A model generated the notes under the pieces. That model saw only the letters and a list, made by a program, of their open reading frames with translations. It had not been told where the DNA came from and did no database searches. 64,000 bases of DNA. Source: Chryseobacterium candidae (lineage in GTDB: Bacteria > Bacteroidota > Bacteroidia > Flavobacteriales > Weeksellaceae). Numbering within the stretch: the first letter of the stretch is position 1; every line of letters begins with the position of its first letter. The DNA is taken from assembly GCF_004916905.1 (NCBI RefSeq), contig NZ_SDLV01000003.1, positions 1 to 64,000 of the forward strand, in the 5' to 3' direction. The translations under genes and the position numbers were made by a program. This document shows positions 10,337-19,099 of this stretch, one piece after another.

Positions 10337-11497
10337 CTAATCTAAAGCCTGCTTCAAATCTGCAATGACATCCTCCACATTTTCCAGCCCTACTGAGCAA
10401 CGAACCAACCCTGCAGTAATCCCTACTTCATTTCTTTCTTCGTCAGAAAGCTTGGAGTGCGTAGTGGATGCCGGATGCGTAACGATCGTTCTTGTATCAC
10501 CTAAGTTGGCAGACAGCGAACACATTTGTATCTTATCTAAAAAGTTTCTTCCGCCTTCTATTCCTCCTTTTATTTCAAATGCTACAATGTTTCCTCCCAG
10601 CTTCATCTGCTTTTTGGCTACTTCATAATTTGGATGGGATTTCAGGAATGGATATTTTACTAATTCCACATTAGGATGGCTTTCTAAAAATTCGGCCACC
10701 TTCAAAGCATTTTCACAGTGTTTTTCTACACGGATTGCCAATGTTTCTAAACTTTTGGATAATACCCACGCATTAAAAGGAGATAATGCAGGTCCTGTAT
10801 TTCTTGCGAAAAGATAAATTTCTCTGATCAGGTCTTCTTTTCCTACAGCTATTCCTCCTAAAACTCTTCCCTGCCCGTCAATCAGTTTCGTAGCTGAGTG
10901 TACCACAATATCTGCACCGTATTTGATTGGCTGCTGAAGATAAGGTGTTGCAAAACAGTTATCTACAATAAAAATAAGATTATGCTTTTTAGCGATCTGT
11001 CCGAAAAACTCAAGATCCAGAATTTCAATAGCCGGATTGGTAGGTGTTTCAAGATATAAGATCTTTGTATTGGGCTTAATGTATTGTTCAACATTTTCCG
11101 CATCTCCAGCTTTGAAATAAGAGGTTTCAATATTCCATTTCGGGAAATACTTGGTAAACAAAGTATGCGTAGACCCGAATACAGACTGACAGCTTACAAT
11201 ATGATCTCCGGCATTCAGCAATGCGGCAAATGTAGAATAGATGGCAGCCATCCCGGTTGCAAAGGCATATCCTGCTTCTGCGCCTTCCATTTTAGCAATT
11301 TTATCTGTAAACTCTGTTACGTTGGGATTAGAGAAACGGCTGTATAGGTTTTTAGGTTTTTCTTCAGCAAAGCTGGCTCTCATATCTTCCGCATCCTGAA
11401 ATATAAAACTGGAAGTAAGATATAATGGTGTAGAATGCTCATCAAACTGAGATCTTTCCGTCTGGGTTCTTATTGCTGATGTTTCAAAATTTTCCAT
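10337..11497 (-). CDS. metZ: PLP-dependent O-acylhomoserine sulfhydrylase / cystathionine gamma-synthase family
   Basis: A 386-aa Cys/Met-metabolism PLP enzyme. Visible: the N-terminal RTQTERSQFDEHSTPLYLTS, the YSRFSNPNV phosphate-binding segment (about 52-60), Asp179 (FIVDN) and the PLP lysine Lys204 in HSATKLIDGQG. It sits after metX and before metH, which argues for making homocysteine from O-acetyl- or O-succinylhomoserine with sulfide. There is no cystathionine beta-lyase partner in the operon, so direct sulfhydrylation is the likelier reaction. The metZ symbol is by family resemblance; cystathionine gamma-synthase is the alternative. Confidence 0.85.
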   Translation of the reverse strand: MENFETSAIRTQTERSQFDEHSTPLYLTSSFIFQDAEDMRASFAEEKPKNLYSRFSNPNVTEFTDKIAKMEGAEAGYAFATGMAAIYSTFAALLNAGDHIVSCQSVFGSTHTLFTKYFPKWNIETSYFKAGDAENVEQYIKPNTKILYLETPTNPAIEILDLEFFGQIAKKHNLIFIVDNCFATPYLQQPIKYGADIVVHSATKLIDGQGRVLGGIAVGKEDLIREIYLFARNTGPALSPFNAWVLSKSLETLAIRVEKHCENALKVAEFLESHPNVELVKYPFLKSHPNYEVAKKQMKLGGNIVAFEIKGGIEGGRNFLDKIQMCSLSANLGDTRTIVTHPASTTHSKLSDEERNEVGITAGLVRCSVGLENVEDVIADLKQALD

Positions 11498-11507
11498 ATA
11501 GTTTTAA

Positions 11508-11615
11508 TTAATTTACCAATATAGCAGTCTGACAATGTACCAATTAAAATCTTCGCTTTGCTCAGAATAACGACACCAATTATTGGTAAACTGATACATT
11601 ATTAGATTGTTACAT
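11508..11615. repeat. Degenerate repeats inside the methionine operon
   Basis: The 124-bp gap between the dehydrogenase and sulfhydrylase genes contains several degenerate units on both strands ('tgtaccaat', 'tgatacatt', 'gttacatta') and the inverted pair ACCAAT/ATTGGT, around a core 'cttcgctttgctcagaata' that resembles the arms of the 131-bp palindrome at 17111 and 35302. It looks like a repeat-derived insertion into an operon rather than a promoter. I see no TAnnTTTG box in it. Confidence 0.5.
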
Positions 11616-11621
11616 TAAATA

Positions 11622-13160
11622 TTATTTTGTTTCACTTACTCTTAAAATATCCCCGAATACACCTCTTGCCGTTACCTGTGCTCCGGCTCCGGCTCCCATG
11701 ATAACAATTGGATTTTCTCCGTAACTTTCTGTATAAATTTCAAAGATTGAATCTGAACCTTTTAACTGACCTAAAGCGGAAGTTGCAGGAACTGAAATCA
11801 GTTTCACATCCAACTCGCCTTTATCTGTCTGCAGATCACCGTGCAGATCACCTACATATCTCAATACGTGTCCAGGTTCCTGATTTTCTTTTATCTTCTG
11901 GTATTCATCATCCAGTTCTTCCAGTCTTGAAAGGAATTCTGATTTTGAAACCTCCAATAAGCTTTCCGGAACCAGATTTTGGATATTGATATCTCCGAAT
12001 TCATTGATTAAGTCTAATTCTCTCGCAAGAATCAATAGTTTTCTGGCTACATCATTTCCTGATAAGTCTTCTCTTGGATCCGGTTCTGTGTATCCTTTTT
12101 CCAGAGCTTCGTTGATGATGGTTGAAAATTTATCATCTCTTAAAGAAAAATTATTAAAAACATAGCTCAATGTTCCTGAGAATACGCCTTTAATTCTTGT
12201 AATATTCTCTCCTGAAAGGTGTAATAATTTGATGGTGTCAATTAACGGAAGACCTGCACCAACATTGGTTTCATATAGATAACGTCTGTTGTTTTTGCTC
12301 AACGTATATCTTAGTTTTCTGTATTCCTCAATGGGAAGCGTATTAAAAATTTTGTTGGAAGAAACGAGATCAAATCCGTTTTCTGCCAAAGCATGATAGT
12401 TTTTAACAAAATCTTTGCTGGCTGTGTTATCTACAACGATCAGGTTTTCCAGTTGATTTTCGTTCGAGAAATTAATCAGTTCTTCTACATTCGATGGATG
12501 TTCTGCGGTTAAAACCTCATCTTTCCAATTGGCATCAAATCCTTTTTTGTTGAAGGCAATTTTCTTAGAGTTGGCTACTGCGACTACTTTAAGATCAATT
12601 TTTTTACGTTTTTTAATTTCTTCTGCTGATTCAAGCACTTGTTCTATCAGGGTTTTTCCTACGTTTCCGTGACCAATGATAGCCAGATGAACTGTCTTTG
12701 GCTTTTTGAAAATTTCAGATTCTATGATATTTTTTGTTTTTTCATCCTGTGAAGAAGTCACTACGATATTGACTCTGTTTTCTCCTGCCACCTGATTTAA
12801 AAGCAATGGGAAAACATTGTTTCTTGCCAGTTCTGCAAAGACCTTATTAAAATCTTCTGCTACAAAACCAATCACAGAAACATTATTGATACTATAGATC
12901 TGGGAAACTTTTCCTGATTTTCTTTCTTCTTCAAATTCATCAATAAGACAGGCTACTGCTTTTTCTGCATCATTGGCGTGAACCAGAATAGAAATTCCGT
13001 TTTCTACGGCCTGCTGAGAAATTACACCTACACTGATGCGCGCTAAAGTAAGCGCTTTAAAAATACGTCCGTCAATCCCGATTTCTCCCAGGAAATCTTC
13101 TCCTTCAAATTTGACGATTGATCTGTTCTTCAAAAATTTTATTTCGTTAGCATTTTTCAT
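11622..13160 (-). CDS. Homoserine dehydrogenase with N-terminal ACT region
   Basis: Reduces aspartate-4-semialdehyde to homoserine, the branch precursor for Met and Thr. The 512-aa protein has an N-terminal ~150 aa of ACT type (ISVGVISQQAVENGISI, then a second half around NNVSVIGFVAEDF), then the NAD(P)-binding motif GHGNVG at 163-168 and the catalytic part with GVFSGTLSYVF and GYTEPDPREDLSGNDVARK. The aspartokinase catalytic domain found in ThrA/MetL is absent, leaving only the ACT part and the dehydrogenase, so it looks like the C-terminal two thirds of a ThrA. Its start overlaps the metX stop by one base, so the pair is translationally coupled. The ACT part suggests feedback by an amino acid. 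Confidence 0.93.
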   Translation of the reverse strand: MKNANEIKFLKNRSIVKFEGEDFLGEIGIDGRIFKALTLARISVGVISQQAVENGISILVHANDAEKAVACLIDEFEEERKSGKVSQIYSINNVSVIGFVAEDFNKVFAELARNNVFPLLLNQVAGENRVNIVVTSSQDEKTKNIIESEIFKKPKTVHLAIIGHGNVGKTLIEQVLESAEEIKKRKKIDLKVVAVANSKKIAFNKKGFDANWKDEVLTAEHPSNVEELINFSNENQLENLIVVDNTASKDFVKNYHALAENGFDLVSSNKIFNTLPIEEYRKLRYTLSKNNRRYLYETNVGAGLPLIDTIKLLHLSGENITRIKGVFSGTLSYVFNNFSLRDDKFSTIINEALEKGYTEPDPREDLSGNDVARKLLILARELDLINEFGDINIQNLVPESLLEVSKSEFLSRLEELDDEYQKIKENQEPGHVLRYVGDLHGDLQTDKGELDVKLISVPATSALGQLKGSDSIFEIYTESYGENPIVIMGAGAGAQVTARGVFGDILRVSETK

Positions 13161-14104
13161 TACTTCTGTAAAATGTTTTTAATGATATTATTTAATTGTT
13201 GATATTCCATTAGGAAGGCATCATGCCCGTGTATAGATTGGATCTCGTGATAAGAAACATCCTTATTTTTCTCTATTAAGTTTTCAAAACACATCCGGAT
13301 TTCAGAAGCCGGGAAGAATAAGTCTGTATCTACGGAGATCATGTGCATTCGTGCCTGTATGTTCTCCAGTGCTTCTTCAGCAACGTTTATATTCATTAAG
13401 AGATGATTCATCAGCTTGTATGCTTTTAAACTAAACCTTTCGTTCAGTGCATTACCATGATAAACCAACCAGTCTTCTGATTCCAGGCGTTGTTTTTCCT
13501 GATTATATTGGTTTTGAAATCTGTCATTGAGTGACTGTGGAGTTCTGTAACACAGCATGGCATGAATTCTCGCTTTCTGTAATGGTTCTTCTTTATCATT
13601 CAATAAAAATTTCTGAACCAGACACTGCGCATGAAGCCAGTCGTGTGTTCTGTAATCACAGGCTATGGGAATAAATATTTCTGCGAGATCCGGCTGCTTG
13701 GCAAGCATTTCCCAGGCAATCCCTCCTCCCAGAGAGCCTCCGATAATGGCATATAAATTTTTGATATGTAAAGCTTCAAGTCCTTTCAGAAATATTGCGG
13801 CGATATCTGAAGGGGTGAAGTCTTCATAGTCTTCAATTAAAAAATCGTCATATCCGTTTCCGGGTATATTGAAACACAGAACAGTGTATTGATCAGTATC
13901 AACAATCTGGTTTTCTCCTACCAGCTGTTTCCACCAGCCTTTATCTCCGGATACATTTGAGTTTCCGGTAAGGGCGTGGTTGATTAAAATGACAGGGGCT
14001 GTAAACAGATCTTTCCCAAAAAGCTGATAGCTTAACGGGATATGGTATTCCTTTTGGGAATTTGTTTGATACGAAAGATTAATATAGTTTAGTTCTGTTT
14101 TCAA
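13160..14104 (-). CDS. metX: Homoserine O-acyltransferase (alpha/beta hydrolase MetX type)
   Basis: Acylates homoserine, normally with acetyl-CoA, to commit it to methionine. Motifs: NHALTGNS (about 42-49), the nucleophile elbow GGSLGGG with Ser124, and the C-terminal HGHDAFLMEY that carries the catalytic His and precedes it with Asp-containing SVDTDLFFP. At 314 aa it is somewhat short next to many MetX proteins (350-380 aa); the lid region is reduced. It is the first gene of the operon, 62 nt downstream of the SAM-I riboswitch. Acetyl versus succinyl specificity cannot be decided from the sequence by eye. Confidence 0.93.
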   Translation of the reverse strand: MKTELNYINLSYQTNSQKEYHIPLSYQLFGKDLFTAPVILINHALTGNSNVSGDKGWWKQLVGENQIVDTDQYTVLCFNIPGNGYDDFLIEDYEDFTPSDIAAIFLKGLEALHIKNLYAIIGGSLGGGIAWEMLAKQPDLAEIFIPIACDYRTHDWLHAQCLVQKFLLNDKEEPLQKARIHAMLCYRTPQSLNDRFQNQYNQEKQRLESEDWLVYHGNALNERFSLKAYKLMNHLLMNINVAEEALENIQARMHMISVDTDLFFPASEIRMCFENLIEKNKDVSYHEIQSIHGHDAFLMEYQQLNNIIKNILQK

Positions 14105-14166
14105 TTCTATTAAATTTTAATACAATTGAAAATGCCACAGGAAATGGCTGAAAAGAACTTCAGTAA

Positions 14167-14269
14167 GTTATCTGTCCAAAATACTTTGGTAGAACGTAGC
14201 ACCTTCTTTGCTTGCACAAAGGGTTGCTAAGGTTTCATAGGGTCTAATCCCTCAACCTTTCTTGATAAC
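14167..14269 (-). promoter_or_regulatory. SAM-I (S-box) riboswitch
   Basis: Read on the minus strand from 14269 down. P1 pairs GTTATC (14269-14264) with GATAAC (14172-14167). Between them is the S-box core in the correct order: CAAGAAAGGTTGAGGGA, the GACCCTATGAAACC stretch, TTAGCAACC, a variable P3 hairpin (TTTGTGCAAGCAAAG), then GAAGGTGCTACGTTC. These are the conserved blocks of the SAM-I aptamer. It precedes metX and a complete methionine operon, which fits repression when SAM is plentiful. The 62 nt between P1 and the metX ATG do not show an obvious U-tailed terminator, so control may be of another kind. Confidence 0.95.
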
Positions 14270-14298
14270 ATTTTCAATATTTGAATGAACGAATGATG

Positions 14299-14328
14299 CA
14301 AAGGTAGTTCTTTTCTTTTAATTTCAAA
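14299..14328 (-). promoter_or_regulatory. Promoter of the methionine operon
   Basis: On the minus strand TTTG (14328-14325), 18 nt, then TACCTTTG (14306-14299): a full match to the Bacteroidetes/Flavobacteria pattern TTTG-N~19-TAnnTTTG. Transcription would start about 20-25 nt before the riboswitch P1 stem. Confidence 0.8.
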
Positions 14329-14459
14329 AAAAAATTATTTTAATATTTAAAAAAGCCCTTAAACACAAGCATTTCAAGACTATATTAATAATTATTCAGA
14401 TGAAAAAAATTGGAATTACTTGTCAAAAAAACTAACTTCGTGTGGAAAAATGATGAGAT

Positions 14460-17075
14460 ATGACCGCCGAAAAAGATAGATTACAAGATATCAAATGGAA
14501 AAACTGGGGACCTTATGTAAGTAACCGGCAGTGGGGAAATGTACGCGAAGATTATAGCCCGAACGGGAATGCCTGGAACTTTACCAATCATAATAATGCC
14601 GAAAGCTATGCCTACCGCTGGGGTGAAGAAGGCATTGCCGGTATTTCTGACGTAAAGCAGCTTTTGTGTTTTGCTCTTTCGTTCTGGAACAAGAAGGACA
14701 AAATGGTAAAAGAACGGTTCTTCGGATTGAGCAATCCTCAGGGGAACCATGGGGAAGACATCAAAGAAATCTTTTATTATCTGGATAATACGCCTACTCA
14801 CAGCTATATGAAAATGGTGTATAAATATCCAATTAATGAATTTCCTTACGATGAGCTTGTTGCAGAAAACGGAAGACGCAGCAAAAAGCAACCGGAATAT
14901 GAGATTTTCGATACCGGAATTTTCGATAATGATGAATATTTTGATATTTTCATTGAATACTGTAAAGCCGATCACAATGATATTCTTGCCAGAATAACAG
15001 TATGCAACCGAAGTCAGCATGAAGCTCCTATTCTGGTAGCTCCGACTGTATGGTTCAGAAACAACTGGAAATGGGGATACAATACGTATAAGGGAGAAAT
15101 CAATGCATCTCCCGACGGAAGTATTAACATTGGACATGACAGCATTTCGATCAAGAAATTCTATTCCAGGAATTTAAACGCAGAAAGTGTATTTTGTGAT
15201 AATGAAACCAATACGTCTAAACTTTACGGAGCTCCTGCTCCTGAAAATATGTATTTCAAAGACGGAATCAATAATTTCATTACTGATAAAACGAATACAG
15301 TAAATCCCGAAAAGCGGGGAACAAAAGCCTCTTTTCTGATTGATGAGCTTATCGGAGCCGGAGAATCAAAAGTTTTTGAATTCAGATTATGCCCTGAAGA
15401 GACCGATGAGCCTTTTGAAAACTTTGATGCCATTTTCAATACGCGGCAGGCTGAAGCTGAGGAATTTTATAAAGAAATTCAGAATGACACCGTAAACGAA
15501 GATGAAAGAAATGTACAGCGACAGGCTTTTGCCGGACTTCTCTGGAATAAACAGTTCTATCATTATAATATAGGAAAATGGCTGAAGGGTGATCCCAACT
15601 TTGAAGCACCAAGAAATTTCAACGAATATGTAAGAAATACAGAATGGAATCATCTCCATAATAAGGATATTATTTCTATGCCTGATAAATGGGAATATCC
15701 ATGGTATGCAACATGGGATCTGGCATTTCACTGTGTTCCTTTTTCCATCATTGATGCTGAATTTGCCAAGGGACAGCTTTTGCTGCTTACAAAAGAATGG
15801 TACATGCATCCCAACGGACAGCTTCCTGCCTATGAATGGAATATGAGTGATGTGAACCCTCCTGTACATGCATGGTCATGCTTCCGGGTTTTTAAAATTG
15901 ATGAAAAAAATAACGGAAAGCCGGATTTATTATTTTTAGAAAAAGTCTTCCAGAAATTGCTGCTTAATTTCACATGGTGGGTGAACCGGAAGGATAAAAA
16001 AGGGAAAAATATTTTTGGTGGCGGTTTCCTTGGTCTCGATAATATCGGAGCTTTTGACCGGAATATGGAACTAAAGGATGGCCAGCATCTGGAACAGGCA
16101 GACGGAACAAGCTGGATGGCGATGTATGCACTGAATATGATGCGTATTGCGATGGAACTTGCCCAATATTACAAGGTGTACGAAGATATGGCGATCAAAT
16201 TTTTTGAACATTATCTTTATATCGCTGAAGCGATGGAAAATCTGGGTGAAGGCACAAAAGGTCTCTGGAATGAAGAAGACGGATTTTTCTATGATGTACT
16301 ACAGCTCGGAAACGGAGACAGTGTTTCTTTAAAACTAAGAAGTATTGTAGGTTTAATCCCTATGTTTGCCGTTGAAATTGTAGATCATCATTTATTGGAA
16401 AAGATGCCGAATTTCAGGACCAGAATGGAATGGATCTTAAAAAATAAGCCGGAACTCACCAAGCTGGTTTCCCACTGGGACGAAGAAGGACAGGGAAGAA
16501 AACACCTGATGAGTATACTCCGCAAAAACAGACTGACAAAGGTATTGACCAGAATGCTTGATGAAAATGAGTTCCTGAGTTCTTACGGAATCCGTGCCAT
16601 GTCTAAGGTATACGAAGAAAATCCGTTTGTATTCTCAGTACATGGAAAGGAAAACATGGTCTACTACACGCCGGCAGAAAGTGACAGCCGCATGTTTGGC
16701 GGAAACAGCAACTGGCGCGGACCCATTTGGTTTCCTATCAACTTTCTGATTGTAGAAAGTCTGCAACGTTTTCATTATTATTATGGAAACAGCCTGAAAG
16801 TAGAACTTCCAACAGGCAGCGGCGACAAGAGAAACCTTGATGAAGTGGCTCAAAATATCAGCAAAAGACTTTGTTCTATATTTTTAAAGGATGAACATGG
16901 GCAAAGGGCTTTCAATGGAGGGAATCCGAAATTCAATTATGATGAACATTTCAGAGATTATATTACCTTCTTTGAGTATTTCCATGGAGATAACGGCCGT
17001 GGCGTAGGGGCTTCCCACCAAACAGGATGGACCGCCACTGTAGCGAAACTGATAAAACCAAGACTCACCTTTTAA
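14460..17075 (+). CDS. GH63-like (MGH1-type) glucosidase
   Basis: An 871-aa enzyme of the (alpha/alpha)6-barrel GH63 family, related to mannosyl-oligosaccharide glucosidases. Recognisable parts are DNTPTHSYMKMVYKYP, the central WEYPWYATWDLAFHCVPF region, GAFDRN, DGTSWMAMYALNMMRIAMEL and the C-terminal NWRGPIWFPINFLIVESL and HQTGWTATVAKLI. The Asp/Glu catalytic pair probably lies in YATWDLAFH and in the C-terminal segment. There is no signal peptide, so the enzyme should be cytoplasmic and act on imported alpha-glucosides. It is transcribed divergently from the methionine operon and stands alone; its exact substrate is not evident. Confidence 0.85.
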   Translation: MTAEKDRLQDIKWKNWGPYVSNRQWGNVREDYSPNGNAWNFTNHNNAESYAYRWGEEGIAGISDVKQLLCFALSFWNKKDKMVKERFFGLSNPQGNHGEDIKEIFYYLDNTPTHSYMKMVYKYPINEFPYDELVAENGRRSKKQPEYEIFDTGIFDNDEYFDIFIEYCKADHNDILARITVCNRSQHEAPILVAPTVWFRNNWKWGYNTYKGEINASPDGSINIGHDSISIKKFYSRNLNAESVFCDNETNTSKLYGAPAPENMYFKDGINNFITDKTNTVNPEKRGTKASFLIDELIGAGESKVFEFRLCPEETDEPFENFDAIFNTRQAEAEEFYKEIQNDTVNEDERNVQRQAFAGLLWNKQFYHYNIGKWLKGDPNFEAPRNFNEYVRNTEWNHLHNKDIISMPDKWEYPWYATWDLAFHCVPFSIIDAEFAKGQLLLLTKEWYMHPNGQLPAYEWNMSDVNPPVHAWSCFRVFKIDEKNNGKPDLLFLEKVFQKLLLNFTWWVNRKDKKGKNIFGGGFLGLDNIGAFDRNMELKDGQHLEQADGTSWMAMYALNMMRIAMELAQYYKVYEDMAIKFFEHYLYIAEAMENLGEGTKGLWNEEDGFFYDVLQLGNGDSVSLKLRSIVGLIPMFAVEIVDHHLLEKMPNFRTRMEWILKNKPELTKLVSHWDEEGQGRKHLMSILRKNRLTKVLTRMLDENEFLSSYGIRAMSKVYEENPFVFSVHGKENMVYYTPAESDSRMFGGNSNWRGPIWFPINFLIVESLQRFHYYYGNSLKVELPTGSGDKRNLDEVAQNISKRLCSIFLKDEHGQRAFNGGNPKFNYDEHFRDYITFFEYFHGDNGRGVGASHQTGWTATVAKLIKPRLTF

Positions 17076-17110
17076 TAAGCAATGAGTAATTGGTAATGAG
17101 TAATAAAAAA

Positions 17111-17241
17111 GAGGCTGTCTCAAAAGTGTCATTCTGAACGAAATGAAATGTAGTGAAGAATCTCATATGTTTGGTTATCAATGAGATTCTTCCTTCGTCA
17201 GAATGACAAAAGCCAGATTGTTTGACTTTTGAGACAGCCTC
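17111..17241. repeat. 131-bp palindromic repeat, copy 1
   Basis: Begins GAGGCTGTCTCAAAAG and ends CTTTTGAGACAGCCTC: perfect 16-bp terminal inverted repeats, with a second inner pair (GTCATTCTGA/TCAGAATGAC and AGAATCTCAT/ATGAGATTCT). The whole unit can fold into one long hairpin. A copy of the same 131-bp length lies at 35302-35432 with only a handful of substitutions. It sits between the convergent glucosidase and osmC genes, flanked by A-run and TTT, and may work as a two-way terminator. No transposase is encoded. Confidence 0.9.
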
Positions 17242-17262
17242 TTTGCTCTTTTATGTAAGAGA

Positions 17263-17682
17263 TTAAATTTTTTCTCCGTTCAGATACACTTCGTATCCGA
17301 TTTCTACATTCGGTTCCAACGTTTTGGATACGGAACAGTATTTTTCAAAAGAAAGTTCCGCAGCCTTTTGTGCTTTTTTAGGATCAATTTCTCCTTCCAG
17401 AAGAAATTTAACGGTAATTGATTTAAAAGGTTTTGCATCCTCTACCTGTACTCTTTCTCCTTCTACCTCTGCCTGAAAACTTTTGATCTCCTGACGCTGC
17501 TTCTTTAAAATAGAAACTACATCAATTCCGCTGCATCCTGCCACAGCCATGAGTACACTTTCCATCGGGGAAACTCCTTTGGCTCCCGGCTGGGAAGTAT
17601 TATCCAAAAGAATGGAGTTTCCCTGAGCGTTGGTACATTCAAATAAAAAGTCGTCGTTTATTCTGTTAAGTGTAATTTTCAT
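17263..17682 (-). CDS. OsmC/YhfA-family peroxiredoxin-like protein
   Basis: 139 aa, the usual size. The two redox cysteines of the OsmC fold are Cys50 (AVAGCSGIDVVSIL) and Cys116 (FEKYCSVSKTL). Family members reduce organic hydroperoxides; this branch, with LMAVAGCSGIDVV and PFKSITVKFLLEG, is nearer to the YhfA-like group whose physiological role is not fixed. It lies downstream of the DUF58 gene on the same strand (gap 27 bp), so it may be the last gene of the MoxR operon. Confidence 0.9.
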   Translation of the reverse strand: MKITLNRINDDFLFECTNAQGNSILLDNTSQPGAKGVSPMESVLMAVAGCSGIDVVSILKKQRQEIKSFQAEVEGERVQVEDAKPFKSITVKFLLEGEIDPKKAQKAAELSFEKYCSVSKTLEPNVEIGYEVYLNGEKI

Positions 17683-17709
17683 TATTTATTGCTTATTGCT
17701 TCTACAAAG

Positions 17710-19032
17710 TTATAAAATTCCTCTCGCTTTTATCTCCAGATATTTATTGATAACATCAATATTCAAATTTTCAGGAAGGGTATATACTGTATAGATTCCA
17801 TATTTGCGGAGTTCCTGGATGATCAGTTTCTTTTCAAACTCAAATTTTTCAGCAATGATTTCGTCGTAGATTTCCTGCGTACTTTCAGGATTTTTGTTGA
17901 TCAGCGTCTGCAGTTCGGAATTTTTAAAGAATATCACTACCAGCAAGTGGTTTTTAGCAATTCCGCGAAGATACTTCAGCTGCCGGTTCAGCCCGTCCAG
18001 GGTTTCAAAATTGGTAAAAAGCAGAATCAAGCTTCTTTGATTGATGGAATATTTTACGTCCTGATACAAACGGTTGAAATCACTTTCGAAAAAATCTGTT
18101 TTGATATTATAAAGAGCTTCAGAGATTTTCTTCAACTGTCCGGATTTATTATCTGCAGCAATTTTATTCTCCGCTTTTTTAGAAAATGTCATCATTCCGG
18201 CCCGGTCTCCTTTTCTTAAAATAATATGTGATAATGCCATCGTTGCATTGATGGAATAATCCAGTAAGCTTAATCCGTTGAAAGGCATTTTCATGGTTCG
18301 TCCTTTATCAATCAGCATAAAAATACGTTGTGATTTTTCATCCTGAAACTGGTTAACCATTAGACGATTCGTTTTGGAAGTGGCTTTCCAGTTGATCGTT
18401 CTGATATCATCTCCTGGTACATATTCTTTAATCTGCTCAAATTCCATGGTATGTCCCAGTTTTCTCACTCTCTTGATTCCGCCTAACAAAAATTCACTCT
18501 GAATGGCCATCAGCTCGTATTTTCTGAGATGAATAAAAGATGGATAAGAAGGAAGCATGGCATCTTTCTGGAAAATAAATCTTTTGGAGACGAATCCCAA
18601 TGGTGAAGATGCATACACATTCAAACCTCCGAAATGATATTCTCCTCTTTCCTTGGGTTCTAATGAATATTGAAAAAATGTATTCGCTCCGGACGCAATC
18701 TGCTTCTCAATCAAGAAATCTCTTTTCTGAAACTGGAACGGAATTTCATCAATAATTTTAGTGGTTATGGTAAAGCTGTAATTGTTTTTAATATCAATTT
18801 TCACAAAGTTCTCATCTCCGTTAGAAAGCTTTTCCGGCAGAATTCTTTGAACCTGTAAGGCATTTTTTTGATTAAAAATCAACAAAAAATCTACCATTGC
18901 GGCCAGAAAACATAGCAGGAGTACGATATGGGCAGCCCACATCAGTACCGGAAAGAAAAATGCAAGGACATACAGAATCCCCACTCCGATGAGTGCAAAA
19001 AAGAAACGTGTATTAATGTATAAGTTTTTCAT
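17710..19032 (-). CDS. DUF58 domain protein
   Basis: 440 aa. Two hydrophobic helices at the N-terminus (about 11-30 and 34-52) anchor it, followed by a beta-rich region and the DUF58 domain (about 190-400) with GDDIRTINWKATSKTNRLMV, typical of the family. The von Willebrand-like strand reads IFMLIDKGRTMKMPF, so a canonical metal-binding DxSxS is replaced by DKGRT. DUF58 proteins are regular partners of MoxR ATPases, possibly in maturation of surface or metal proteins. It follows the moxR gene by 67 bp. Confidence 0.9.
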   Translation of the reverse strand: MKNLYINTRFFFALIGVGILYVLAFFFPVLMWAAHIVLLLCFLAAMVDFLLIFNQKNALQVQRILPEKLSNGDENFVKIDIKNNYSFTITTKIIDEIPFQFQKRDFLIEKQIASGANTFFQYSLEPKERGEYHFGGLNVYASSPLGFVSKRFIFQKDAMLPSYPSFIHLRKYELMAIQSEFLLGGIKRVRKLGHTMEFEQIKEYVPGDDIRTINWKATSKTNRLMVNQFQDEKSQRIFMLIDKGRTMKMPFNGLSLLDYSINATMALSHIILRKGDRAGMMTFSKKAENKIAADNKSGQLKKISEALYNIKTDFFESDFNRLYQDVKYSINQRSLILLFTNFETLDGLNRQLKYLRGIAKNHLLVVIFFKNSELQTLINKNPESTQEIYDEIIAEKFEFEKKLIIQELRKYGIYTVYTLPENLNIDVINKYLEIKARGIL

Positions 19033-19099
19033 GGGTTGGGTTGCAGGTTGCAGATGAAAGGGTTTAGAAATTATAATCCAAACTCTTCTCTCTACTAAC

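Noticed and set aside
17111..17241. An insertion sequence at the palindromes
   Set aside because: 131 bp cannot encode a transposase and no target duplication is evident; kept as a repeat.
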